NCBI GenBank assembly: GCA_033065855.1
Contig: JAVXUO010000160.1
Coordinates: 38,632-102,631, forward strand
From: Escallonia rubra
Taxonomy: Eukaryota; Streptophyta; Magnoliopsida; Escalloniales; Escalloniaceae
DNA: 64,000 nucleotides
Direction of reading: 5' to 3'
Every line of letters starts with the position of its first letter. Within the stretch, counting starts at the first letter, position 1. Both the position numbers and the translations under genes were made by a program. The notes below the pieces were generated by a model. That model made no database searches. It was not told the DNA's origin and saw only the letters and a list, made by a program, of their open reading frames with translations. This document shows positions 38,901-43,869 of this stretch, piece by piece.

Positions 38901-39855
38901 AACCATAAACAACAAAAAGTAAGAAAGCAACACAGTGACACTCAAAGAATGCATACCATTGGACAAAGCAAGTGGTCGTACTGGCCAGGCTCCCAAGAAT
39001 GACTAAGAATTCCCATATCCACCAATCTCTGCTTCATTGCCTCTTTTGGATTCTCCAAATGCACTTAAGAAAAGATAAAGGAAATTAAGCAAAAAGTTTC
39101 CAAATTGAAAAAGATGCGTATAAAATATAAACATCCATATCCACAAAAACCACATATTCACAGACACACAATAAACATATCCATACAGATGAACATACAA
39201 TTTCTTAACTTCCGTACACACAAAACAAATACGTATGAAATGGCCCATAAACAGACCAACTGTCAGTTTTACACACATACACGGGCACGCGCACACAACC
39301 CAACCCGCACACAACCCAACCCACGCACAAACACAAAATTGTAGGTAAGATAAAAACACAAGAACGCACACAAAACACAAGAATACAATAATGGGTTTTT
39401 AGCAATTACCTGGTCTGGGGATACTGCGGTGGTTAAAAGAAGAAGAGAAGCCATTAGTTATCTCGGCAAGAGGGGCGCTAAGGGAGACGGGTTTTTTTAC
39501 ACGCACGCGCACACACTACTGTAGGTTTTATACACATGCCCGCACAAAATTGTAGATGAGATAAACACACAAAACAAGAAAATCAGGATAATGGTTTTCA
39601 GTAATTACCTGGTCTCGGGATACTAGGATGGGAAAAAGAAGAGAAGCCACTAGTCTTTTGGGAAACATGGCTGGTGCTCTCGGAGATGGGTTTTTTTACA
39701 GCGGAGGAGACGGGCCTGTAGGTGTGGAGGAGGTGGACGGAGGCGCGTGAGGGAGGCGGTGGGAGGCGCGTGAAGAGCGAGTGCTTGGAGGCCATAAAGC
39801 CAACGTTTTGACCGATGAGGCGTTTGTGGAGTAGAGTTGGACGAGGGAGAAGCAT
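10252..39855 (-). CDS. TWINKLE: Twinkle organellar DNA primase-helicase (gene span, 21 exons)
   Basis: Twinkle unwinds and primes DNA during mitochondrial and plastid genome replication; in plants it carries both T7 gp4-like activities. I joined 21 exons, all with GT-AG borders and matching phases, into 2073 bases (690 residues plus TGA). Domains in order: a Ser/Arg/Pro-rich organelle-targeting segment (1-80); a primase zinc ribbon with Cys116, 119, 143 and 148; the primase core with VEGEID (270-275) and the TOPRIM ATDGDPPG (331-338); a linker; and a RecA-like helicase with Walker A GVPNSGKS (445-452), Walker B LVIDPYNE (555-562), and the C-terminal SCHVWFVAHP and DISGSAHF blocks. No stop or frameshift was seen, so the gene looks functional. 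Length agrees with plant homologues as I remember them. Transposon insertions inflate introns 5, 15, 16 and 17. Confidence 0.93.
10313..11063 (-). other. TWINKLE intron 20
   Basis: No gene or recognisable repeat inside this 751-base intron. Confidence 0.8.
11064..11131 (-). CDS. TWINKLE: TWINKLE exon 20
   Basis: Residues 649-670 plus two bases, VRKVRNKVIGTIGDAYLSYD. Donor ATAG/GTACGC. Confidence 0.93.
11217..11351 (-). CDS. TWINKLE: TWINKLE exon 19
   Basis: Residues 604-648, PPNLYDISGSAHFINKCDNG and IVIHRNRD. It contains the base-stack and arginine-finger region. Confidence 0.95.
11422..11518 (-). CDS. TWINKLE: TWINKLE exon 18
   Basis: Residues 571-603, TETEYVSQMLTKVKRFAQHH and CHVWFVAHPRQ. 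This is helicase motif H3 of the DnaB/Twinkle family. Confidence 0.95.
11519..12605 (-). other. TWINKLE intron 17, non-repeat part
   Basis: No gene recognised. The intron continues to 14071 around the TRIM-like element; 13506-14071 is likewise featureless. Confidence 0.7.
12606..13505 (+). mobile_element. TRIM-like miniature LTR element in intron 17
   Basis: Two direct repeats of about 175 bases, 12606-12780 and 13333-13505, both begin TGGAACACGTGGGATAA and end around AAGAAATG. The first is followed by a primer-binding-like site TTGGTATCAAGAGT (12793-12806). The second is preceded by a purine tract GAGGAGGGGA (13321-13330). The internal part of about 530 bases encodes nothing recognisable. 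Short LTRs, PBS and PPT without coding capacity fit a TRIM. Exact ends and a target duplication were not resolved. Confidence 0.65.
14072..14203 (-). CDS. TWINKLE: TWINKLE exon 17 (Walker B)
   Basis: Completes codon 527 and covers 528-570, with GLVIDPYNELDHQR. Asp558 is the Walker B aspartate. Confidence 0.94.
14204..15359 (-). other. TWINKLE intron 16, first part
   Basis: No gene recognised; AT-rich sequence with scattered short open frames only. Confidence 0.7.
15360..16650 (-). mobile_element. RTE-type LINE, reverse transcriptase fragment
   Basis: The minus strand reads in order: RSTVETIFLIMRLME and FFIDLKEIHDKE (16500-16590, fingers); VDAIKDMYDGGTTSVRSTSG (about 16390-16440); a decayed palm; then GEIDNFAHRIKSGWLKARSAS (about 15950-16020); EKMREHCLRWFGHIQ (15600-15660); and GRGRPKITRQ near 15540. 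This is the order of the plant RTE-clade element with the WFGHVQ tail. Many stops and frameshifts; it lies in sense with the host TWINKLE transcript. Confidence 0.8.
16900..17045 (-). repeat. SINE-like dispersed repeat, partial
   Basis: The reverse complement shares blocks CTCCATGTGCAATTG, GCTTGCACATG, GGGAGTGT and AGCTTAAGCTTTTAAA with 26270-26370. A partial, diverged copy of the same repeat family in the opposite orientation. Confidence 0.5.
17090..17517 (+). repeat. Left LTR of a decayed LTR element in intron 16
   Basis: Shares blocks such as GGCAGTCTAGGTTTTCTTA, GAAGAAAGGCATCC and CAATTCCTTGCAAGGAAG with 22690-22960. A primer-site-like TGGTATCACAGC follows at 17518. The left edge is uncertain. 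Confidence 0.55.
17530..19343 (+). other. Internal region of decayed LTR element
   Basis: Follows the primer-binding-like site. An open frame of 121 codons at 18528-18893 shows no domain I recognise, and surrounding frames are broken. It may be a leader or eroded gag. Confidence 0.4.
19344..22640 (+). mobile_element. Nested non-autonomous LTR element in intron 16
   Basis: Direct repeats of about 375 bases at 19344-19718 and 22269-22640 both start TGCTGCTAAAA and end TATATTTCA, i.e. TG...CA. Flanks are ATTAT on the left and ATGAT on the right, a possible 5-bp target duplication with one mismatch. The interior (20089-22268) has no polymerase or gag. It holds GC-rich low-complexity sequence (21280-22200) and a two-copy repeat of about 110 bases at 21000-21230. 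It lies inside the older element delimited by 17090 and 22960. Confidence 0.6.
19723..20088 (+). mobile_element. Stowaway-like MITE
   Basis: Ends are ATCCTTCCGTCCCCTCATAA on the left and TATCTGGGACAAAGGGAG on the right; the right end inverted gives CTCCCTTTGTCCCAGATAA. TA dinucleotides flank both ends (19721-19722, 20089-20090). This is the widespread plant CTCCCTCCGTCCC Stowaway/Mariner pattern. It is 366 bases long, non-coding, inserted just past the left LTR of the nested element. Confidence 0.8.
22690..22960 (+). repeat. Right LTR of the decayed LTR element
   Basis: Counterpart of 17090-17517: GGGTATTTGAG, GCAGTCTAGGAGTTCTTA, GGAAGAAAGGTGTC and CAATTCCTTGCAACGAAG occur in the same order. 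Confidence 0.55.
23377..23663 (-). repeat. Au-SINE-like element (two tRNA-like heads)
   Basis: The reverse complement reads GAGCCTTGACGGGAAGGTTA, then GACTTGGAGGTCATGAGTTGG, resembling the A and B boxes of plant Au SINEs. The 3' part CAGAGTGGCAGGAGCCGTGT and GCATTGGGCCG resembles the Au tail. A second box-A-like TTTGCGCAACGGTAACTG lies in the middle, so it looks like a composite of two units. Confidence 0.6.
24263..24346 (-). CDS. TWINKLE: TWINKLE exon 16
   Basis: Completes codon 499 and runs to codon 527: YGKSADRMSVEEFEHAKRWL. Intron 15 upstream holds a MULE; intron 16 downstream is 10 kb. Confidence 0.92.
24461..25347. mobile_element. Non-autonomous MULE in intron 15
   Basis: The element starts TAGGTAGCACGGACAC and ends GTGTCCGTGCTTTCTA, imperfect inverted ends of about 16 bases. 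It is flanked by a perfect 10-bp target duplication GGAAAGGAAC (24451-24460 and 25348-25357), typical of Mutator-like elements. The interior is GC-rich with repeated CCGGCAACACCGGCGACA-like units (25020-25075) and many GACACC/GGTGTC motifs near both ends. No transposase. Open frames on both strands in the GC-rich part look like composition effects. Confidence 0.82.
26095..26400 (+). repeat. SINE-like dispersed repeat with tRNA-like head
   Basis: TTAACATGGTATCTGAGC at 26148 followed by GTTCAAGTTTCGCAGC at 26189 resembles a tRNA-derived A/B box pair. CACGTGCAATTGGGCTTGC and GGGAGTGTTAAGC follow. AGCTTAAGC-type motifs occur at both edges (26118, 26355). A partial relative lies at 16900-17045. 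It could instead be an LTR relic. Confidence 0.5.
26880..26941 (-). CDS. TWINKLE: TWINKLE exon 15
   Basis: Residues 479-498 plus two bases, HARKLLEKHVKKPFFGER. The residues after KPFF are shorter and different from the usual FDA-type sequence, a small lineage change. Confidence 0.88.
26942..28002 (-). other. TWINKLE intron 14
   Basis: No gene or clear mobile element. Short open frames on both strands have no recognisable motif. Confidence 0.7.
28003..28134 (-). CDS. TWINKLE: TWINKLE exon 14 (Walker A)
   Basis: Residues 435-478, PGELTIVTGVPNSGKSEW and FALCSMEN. It includes the ATP-binding P-loop (Lys451, Ser452). Confidence 0.95.
28649..28831 (-). CDS. TWINKLE: TWINKLE exon 13 (linker)
   Basis: Residues 374-434, the linker helix region that drives hexamer formation, followed by ELGVSTGWKNLDEFY, which opens the helicase domain. 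183 bases, phase 0. Confidence 0.94.
29052..29437. repeat. Tandem duplication in intron 12, copy 1
   Basis: 386 bases repeated at 29450-29835 with a constant offset of 398 and only a handful of differences. Both copies start ATATAAGATGGTACAG and end TTTAGCTGATATGTA. Non-coding; a recent segmental duplication. Confidence 0.9.
29450..29835. repeat. Tandem duplication in intron 12, copy 2
   Basis: Second copy of 29052-29437. The 12-base spacer between copies contains CATCTTA, which is inverted relative to the TAAGATG at the copy start. Confidence 0.9.
29905..29942. repeat. (TA)n(GA)n microsatellite
   Basis: About 8 TA units followed by about 9 GA units, in intron 12. Confidence 0.9.
29943..30868 (-). 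other. TWINKLE intron 12, remaining part
   Basis: No gene seen; AT-rich intronic sequence. Confidence 0.7.
30869..30929 (-). CDS. TWINKLE: TWINKLE exon 12
   Basis: Completes codon 353 and covers residues 354-373. CWRVRWPEKG then FKDANE is the end of the primase half. Confidence 0.93.
31025..31110 (-). CDS. TWINKLE: TWINKLE exon 11 (TOPRIM DxD)
   Basis: Residues 325-352 plus two bases. ATDGDPPGQALAEELARRLG carries the metal-binding Asp333 and Asp335 of TOPRIM. Confidence 0.95.
31217..31264 (-). CDS. TWINKLE: TWINKLE exon 10
   Basis: Residues 309-324, YRYLWNCKAYLEK. It matches the conserved FLWNC block. Only 48 bases long. Confidence 0.9.
31647..31763 (-). CDS. TWINKLE: TWINKLE exon 9 (TOPRIM glutamate)
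   Basis: Residues 270-308, VEGEIDKLSMEEAGF then SVPDGAP. Glu271 of the VEGE box is the expected catalytic TOPRIM glutamate. Confidence 0.93.
31849..31914 (-). CDS. TWINKLE: TWINKLE exon 8
   Basis: Residues 248-269, with IFYGLDDIEGASDIII, which leads into the TOPRIM glutamate. Confidence 0.92.
32309..32389 (-). CDS. TWINKLE: TWINKLE exon 7
   Basis: Residues 221-247. IVIAFPYRRNGGLVSCKYR is the conserved primase beta hairpin. Phase 0 at both ends. Confidence 0.93.
32902..32985 (-). CDS. TWINKLE: TWINKLE exon 6
   Basis: Residues 193-220, with YFAERMISEETLRRN, the helical start of the T7-type primase core. Donor CAG/GTGCAC. Confidence 0.93.
32986..33653 (-). other. TWINKLE intron 5, part downstream of the MULE
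   Basis: No gene or known repeat recognised. Confidence 0.7.
33664..34430. mobile_element. Non-autonomous MULE in intron 5
   Basis: The element starts TAAGTAGCACGGACAC and ends GTGTCCGTGCTTCTTA, nearly perfect inverted ends. Flanks TCTATGATCC (33654-33663) and GATATGATCC (34431-34440) are an 8/10 match, an aged 10-bp target duplication. Same family as 24461-25347 (shared ends, shared GACACCGCAGGACACC near the left end), but the AT-rich interior differs. No transposase. Confidence 0.8.
34530..34700. repeat. Compound (TG)/(TATG)/(CAGA) microsatellite
   Basis: Runs of GTGT, TATATACATACATATATG, CACACACACG and CAGACAGACAGACAGA in intron 5. Open frames through it are artefacts of the simple repeat. 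Confidence 0.85.
35128..35238 (-). CDS. TWINKLE: TWINKLE exon 5
   Basis: Residues 156-192, phase 0 at both ends. It contains the poorly conserved spacer and the ITVQELGLQPLCNE block that opens the primase core. Confidence 0.9.
35336..35390 (-). CDS. TWINKLE: TWINKLE exon 4 (zinc ribbon)
   Basis: Residues 138-155, YNCFRAKCGWKG, with the third and fourth zinc cysteines. It is separated from exon 3 by a 79-base intron. Confidence 0.93.
35470..35525 (-). CDS. TWINKLE: TWINKLE exon 3 (zinc ribbon)
   Basis: Residues 119-136 plus two bases. CKGGDNEEKSLSLFI includes the second zinc cysteine and the conserved KSLSLFI strand. Micro-exon of 56 bases. Confidence 0.93.
36100..36370 (-). mobile_element. 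LINE endonuclease fragment in intron 2
   Basis: The minus strand reads YRLEATNSAGGILVLW then CEYDDFQW, resembling the SGGILLMW and ...DFEW blocks of the plant L1 endonuclease. Short and decayed; no target duplication found. Confidence 0.5.
36371..37507 (-). other. TWINKLE intron 2, uncharacterised stretch
   Basis: Minus-strand open frames (36945-37178, 37212-37433) may be part of the same decayed LINE, but I recognise no domain. It contains a C homopolymer of about 18 bases near 37105-37122 and a C/A-rich tract at 36760-36800. Confidence 0.4.
37508..37862 (-). repeat. Two-copy tandem repeat, about 175 bases
   Basis: 37508-37682 and 37683-37862 share AAACTGCAGAA, GAGTCATTTTG and TTAGCTTGTCTAA in the same order. 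On the minus strand both read as similar peptide, for example YSQNDS and IQFLQFEHTV / IQVLQFDHGV, so the repeat may once have coded. Function unknown. Confidence 0.6.
38318..38420. repeat. GGCTTGT minisatellite
   Basis: Seven-base unit GGCTTGT repeated about 7 times (38318-38366) and again about 4 times (38391-38420), split by 24 unrelated bases. It lies in intron 2. Confidence 0.9.
38421..38956 (-). other. TWINKLE intron 2, part next to exon 2
   Basis: A plus-strand open frame runs through 38382-38789 but has no recognisable domain and lies antisense in the intron. I see nothing supported here. Confidence 0.5.
38957..39063 (-). CDS. TWINKLE: TWINKLE exon 2
   Basis: Completes codon 83 and runs to Met118. 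It contains KQRLVDMGI and the first zinc-ribbon cysteine, in LLCPM. Acceptor CTTAAG, donor ATG/GTATGC. Confidence 0.92.
39200..39350. repeat. (CA)-rich low-complexity tract
   Basis: Imperfect ACACA / ACCCAACCCGCACACAACC repeats in intron 1, with a related ACGCACGCGCACACAC run at 39500-39516. Confidence 0.8.
39355..39510 (-). repeat. Duplicated 3' part of TWINKLE exon 1
   Basis: Matches 39555-39690. The minus strand reads VKKPVSLSAPLAEI then NGFSSS and SIPRP, ending at a donor CCAG/GTAATTGC, against VKKPISESTSHVS...SIPRP in exon 1. The duplicate is open over about 32 codons. I find no acceptor that would splice it in frame after exon 1, so it is probably an exon relic in intron 1. Confidence 0.8.
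39609..39855 (-). CDS. TWINKLE: TWINKLE exon 1 (targeting peptide)
   Basis: Residues 1-82 plus one base. The start is the first ATG of a Ser/Arg/Pro/His-rich, acid-poor stretch typical of mitochondrial or plastid import. The donor is CCAG/GTAATT. The 3' part of this exon is duplicated at about 39400-39500. Confidence 0.88.
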
Positions 39856-40250
39856 CGTTTTGAGACCTGATGGGTTCGATTTTTTGACGAATTTATTTCA
39901 AGAATCTACTGGCATGGCTTGGTTGTCCAAAATTAGGGTTTCAAGGCTATGTTCTTTGTACCTTGAATTTGCTTGGATTTCTTCATGAAACTAGTCTGTC
40001 TAGCATGGCCGATAGGGGCCGACACTCAGCTGCCTGTTTTCACTCTCCGTACATAAACACCAGGCGCCAATACGGCTCCCCTAGATAGTTTTGCCTTTTC
40101 TTATTGTTTCATTTTTTCCTTTTTCTAATTTTTTGTATTTTTATTTATTTTTTTTTAAGACGTGAATCGGGATTAGTGTAAGTTTTTCGTCATTGCTAAT
40201 TTGTCCGGTCCGCCTAAAACAAGATTTTCATGCTTCTAATTGAATGTGTA
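39856..40250 (-). promoter_or_regulatory. TWINKLE upstream region with telo-box
   Basis: Upstream of the TWINKLE start. A telo-box AAACCCTAA (minus strand) sits at 39933-39941, about 80 bases before the ATG; such boxes are common in plant promoters of replication and ribosomal genes. No clear TATA box was seen, which fits many organelle-targeted housekeeping genes. A T-rich tract lies at 40096-40158. Promoter function is inferred. Confidence 0.45.
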
Positions 40251-40789
40251 ATTTTCATATCAAGGATTCGTTGCTAATGCGCCATTGCCCGATCTCGGAA
40301 AGCACGAAACAATTCGGCAAAAATATAATCCATGATGAAGAGAAAACGACCAACCTATCCATGGGTGACAAAGGATAAAGAAGAAAAGTAAAATGGATGA
40401 CAACCGCGCATCTAACTTGAGTGGATGACTGCTATAACAAAAGACTACAGTGACAAAACACCGCAAAGAAGGAAATCATCAGAGCAATGGACTATTATGG
40501 AAGAGTTGCAGCAGCTTGTACATTAGCCAACCATCGTGCTGCAAGCTGCTACTTGATCAGTAAGCAAAAGAACCCAGTGCAGACGAAAATTGTCACACAC
40601 TATTTCCTCTGGGGGGGGATATGCATCAAATGCAATCTATCGCAGTTATGTGTCATACTATACAAAATATTAACCCATGATACAGAGTGCAAAGCACTAG
40701 CTTTCATATGTGCCCCAAAACTTGTGTGGGAAAGTAGGACAATAGTATGTAAGCAATTAAATAGATATAGTCAATCAATAGCGTAGAAA
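40251..40789. other. Gene-free stretch
   Basis: No gene or clear repeat between the TWINKLE upstream region and the LINE fragment. Confidence 0.6.
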
Positions 40790-41755
40790 ATAGCAGACGA
40801 TGTCGCACTTAGAGCAACTTCAGCCTTAATTGCATCAATACTGGTGCCAATCGGTTTGGATTGATGAGAAATGAGCCTACGATGTATTGAGCACTGCAAA
40901 TTGACTCTACCATGGAGATCGACAGAACTTTGGGGTGGTAGGGAAGAAACTTTCACGGTTATTAAAGAAATGATGAAAAGTGTAGAGCAGAGGGTAAAAA
41001 TGCTTAAAGTTGTTGACTTGTTAAGTTCTACCACGAAGTACTGCCTTCTAAACTTTCCTAAAGCATTTTCAAAAGTATCTTGTGGCTCTGACATTATTAA
41101 CCGGTGTTCGGCCTTGTAACAAAATCTGAGAAGAACAAAATCTTTCACTCTTGAAGACCAAGTCATTTTGACCTTTCCAAATGGACTAGATTAGTACAAC
41201 AATCCATATTATACGTATTAGATTATGGCTTCGCCTAAAAATCGGTTGTTCTAACCAATGTATAAACCACATCCTCGCAGTAGAGAATCTAGAACAAGAA
41301 CCCCTCTGCCTACTAAGAGAATGTTGCGAGATATCGCTTACCATTTGACATTCTAAAAAGACTTGTTCATGTGTTTTAGAATGTAATAAACAAAACAGGG
41401 CATTTGCTTTTGATAAGCCCATAAAAGAGGGTCAGTCATCGTATGTAAAAATTGCCATAAGAAAATTTACTTCGTGAGTCTCCTTGTCTGGACGACTCGA
41501 TAATTCTCTGTGAAGGATCTATGATGCAAGAAACTAGAGAATATCTTGAAGTGAATATGAAGGGCTAGTTTCTCTTAAGAGATGATCTGTCACTTTCAAG
41601 ATAAATGATATAAAAGCTATAGGGAGAATAAGTCGAGATCTCTGAAAATGTAGGTCAAAGGCCCTATTGATAGAGTTATGGGATGCTAGAAATGATAAAG
41701 ATGGCCGTATCAATCTGCAATTTGATGATAAGACAAAATATTTAATAAAAATCAT
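40790..41755 (-). mobile_element. LINE 3' fragment (zf-RVT and tail)
   Basis: The minus strand reads a zinc-binding-like block CLLHSKTHEQVFLECQMVSDI (41330-41395), then SIWKGQNDLVFKSERFC (41120-41170), typical of the region after the reverse transcriptase in plant L1 elements. Broken by several stops. No A tail identified at the left edge. Confidence 0.6.
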
Positions 41756-42250
41756 CGATTGATAAAAGTCAACTAACCGGCCGGTTTGTCAAAAACCCGC
41801 CGGCTCATCCCGTAATTTTTATAGTTTTTTTCTCGAATCTCAAGACATTATCTATCCCTAATTCAGATGGGATGTACCAGATTTGACATTTATCATCATA
41901 AATCACATAAATCCATGATTTAATCACTTGCATCAAGGATACATCAATTAGACAAATCACAATCTAAATACTTGGACTGAACTGACATAATTGGACTAGA
42001 CTGAGCTCAATGACTGAACTGGACTAGACCGTTGGACTACTAGAGTGGACTTAATTGCTGGACCAGACAACTGAACTGGACTGGACCAAATTAAATAAAT
42101 TAAGTTATATTACCAGGCCTAACCTTTAATAATAAACTCTGAATTAATAATAAAGCCTAATAATTATTTAATTAAAATGATTACAAAGATGTCTAAAGAG
42201 TCCCTCGGTGAGGGAGCTCGCGTAAGGGTGAACATCACCGAAAACAACAC
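41735..42250 (-). repeat. LTR-like repeat, inverted relative to 48200-48640
   Basis: The reverse complement shares ordered blocks with 48240-48640: GTCCAGTCCAGTT, ATTTGTCTAA, CATGGATTT/CCATGATCTAATCAC, then CCGGTTAGTTGACTTTT(A/G)TCAATC. It is a diverged minus-strand copy of the Tat-like LTR 5' half. Confidence 0.6.
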
Positions 42251-42399
42251 ATTTTTATAGTAAAATACAAAAAAGACCACAAGACTCTAAATAGACTCGT
42301 GGACCCTGACAGGGATATGAAGTGGGAACTTTAGAGGGTTTCCTATGTATCCTCCAGATATGAATCAAACCAACATAGTTCATCAAGAAATAGGGATAT

Positions 42400-43062
42400 T
42401 ATTAGAAGCCGGAGCCAACAGTAACAACGATTGATCATCGAATAATATTATAAGGGAAAATGATATTGAACCTTGTCTGGAGCTTGAGCCAATAGTAACA
42501 ATGATTGATCGACAGGCAAGGGGCGCATCCTTACAAGCCGGAGCCAATAGTAACAACAATTGGTCATCTAAGAATACCGAAAAGTCATACATAAGAGTCG
42601 GAGCCAATAATAACAAAGATTGGTTGCTTAAACATGAAGGGTACATCTAAAAGCCAGAGCCAACAATAACAACGATTGATCATCTAGATGTACAGAAAGC
42701 TTATGACTAAAAGTCGGAGCCAACAACGCATCGAAGCAGTTGGTCACTTAGTCCAAACCAAACTTCTATCTAAGAGCCGGAGCCAACAACGCGTTGAATC
42801 GGTTGGTTGCTTGGACATATGGACTTATATCTAAGAGTCGAAGCCAACAATGCATCCAAGCAGTTGGTCGCTTAGATATAAGAAAAATGTGAACCTAAGA
42901 GGGGAGAACAACTCGTCAAAGCGGCTGGTTTATATGGACTTATATCAAAGAGCCGAAGCCAACAACGCATAGAAGCGGTTGGCCGCTTGACATATGAAAG
43001 TTTCAAAAAGATCACTTAAACTCGGAACCAACAATGTCATGAAGACAGCTAGTCATTAATTG
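42400..43062. repeat. Tandem array, about 60-base unit, about 11 copies
   Basis: Each unit opens AGCCGGAGCCAACAA and contains a GATTGATCAT or AGCGGTTGGTCGCTTAG core. Starts are near 42407, 42480, 42535, 42596, 42651, 42710, 42775, 42836, 42900, 42951 and 43016. The first five units read AGTAACAACGATTG and later ones AACGCATCGAAGCGG, so the array has two sub-families. Non-coding. Confidence 0.85.
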
Positions 43063-43640
43063 TCGAACATATCGATTTATTTGATACGAAGAAAATATTA
43101 CTTCTGGCAACAAAACATTAGATCTTGCATTGGCCTTACACTGTACAAAATTGTTGAATTGAGCAACAAATTCGAGTAATCGGATTACAAAATAATCTGA
43201 AGATAGGGTAAGAAACATGCACAGGCAAGCATGCAAGCGCGTAGAAACTGGATAAAAATACCTTAGGTGAATGAACTGGGTATCATGCAGAATACACAAG
43301 CATGCAAACACACGGATGTTTATTGAAAGAAAGGTCACGCAAGCACACAAGGGTATGCAAATATATTTCAAATAAGCATGCAAAAAAAATTCTCTTTCCT
43401 TTTTTTTTTAAAGATAAAAAACTGCCCGGTTAGTCAAAGAAGAGGATGAGTCAAAATATCATGTAGAAAACCGTCCGGCTAGTCAAAGGGTTTGAATTTT
43501 GACAAATTAAAGTGTCGAGAACCGGCTGGTTAGTCATAGAGTTTGACATATTTTAAATGGAAAATCGGCTGGTTTACCAGTCCAAATTCGGGCACGATAA
43601 TATTAGGGTTTTTCCATAGAGTTTCAGTCACAATATATTC
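43063..43640. other. Spacer with CCGGTTAGTC motifs
   Basis: GCCCGGTTAGTCAAAG, GTCCGGCTAGTCAAAG, CCGGCTGGTTAGTC and CGGCTGGTTTACC occur at 43420-43580. They resemble motifs at 41770, 46500-46700, 48570 and 49960-50420. No gene. Confidence 0.6.
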
Positions 43641-43869
43641 ATTCTTTCAATGAAATTTGGACCTGAAGCGGACTTCTCTCTCGCAAGTCCTACCCTAATT
43701 ACACTTTTTATCTATAAATTCATGGAATCCCTCTCTTCTTCTCCAATTTCTTATGCGAAGATGGAATTCCTACGCATTAGGAAAGGACACGAGGGTGGCC
43801 CCAAGTTAGGCGTGTTTCACGATTTCGGCAACCACCCAGACATATGATCTTTCAATTCTCACTATGGAT

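Noticed and set aside
39400..39500. A functional alternative TWINKLE exon 2
   Set aside because: The only nearby acceptor-like CAG is followed by TAG in the matching frame, and the phase does not fit exon 1; kept as a finding to test, not as an exon.
42400..43062. Possible CRISPR-like repeat-spacer array
   Set aside because: Units diverge along their whole length, there is no constant repeat with unique spacers, and the DNA is plant nuclear.
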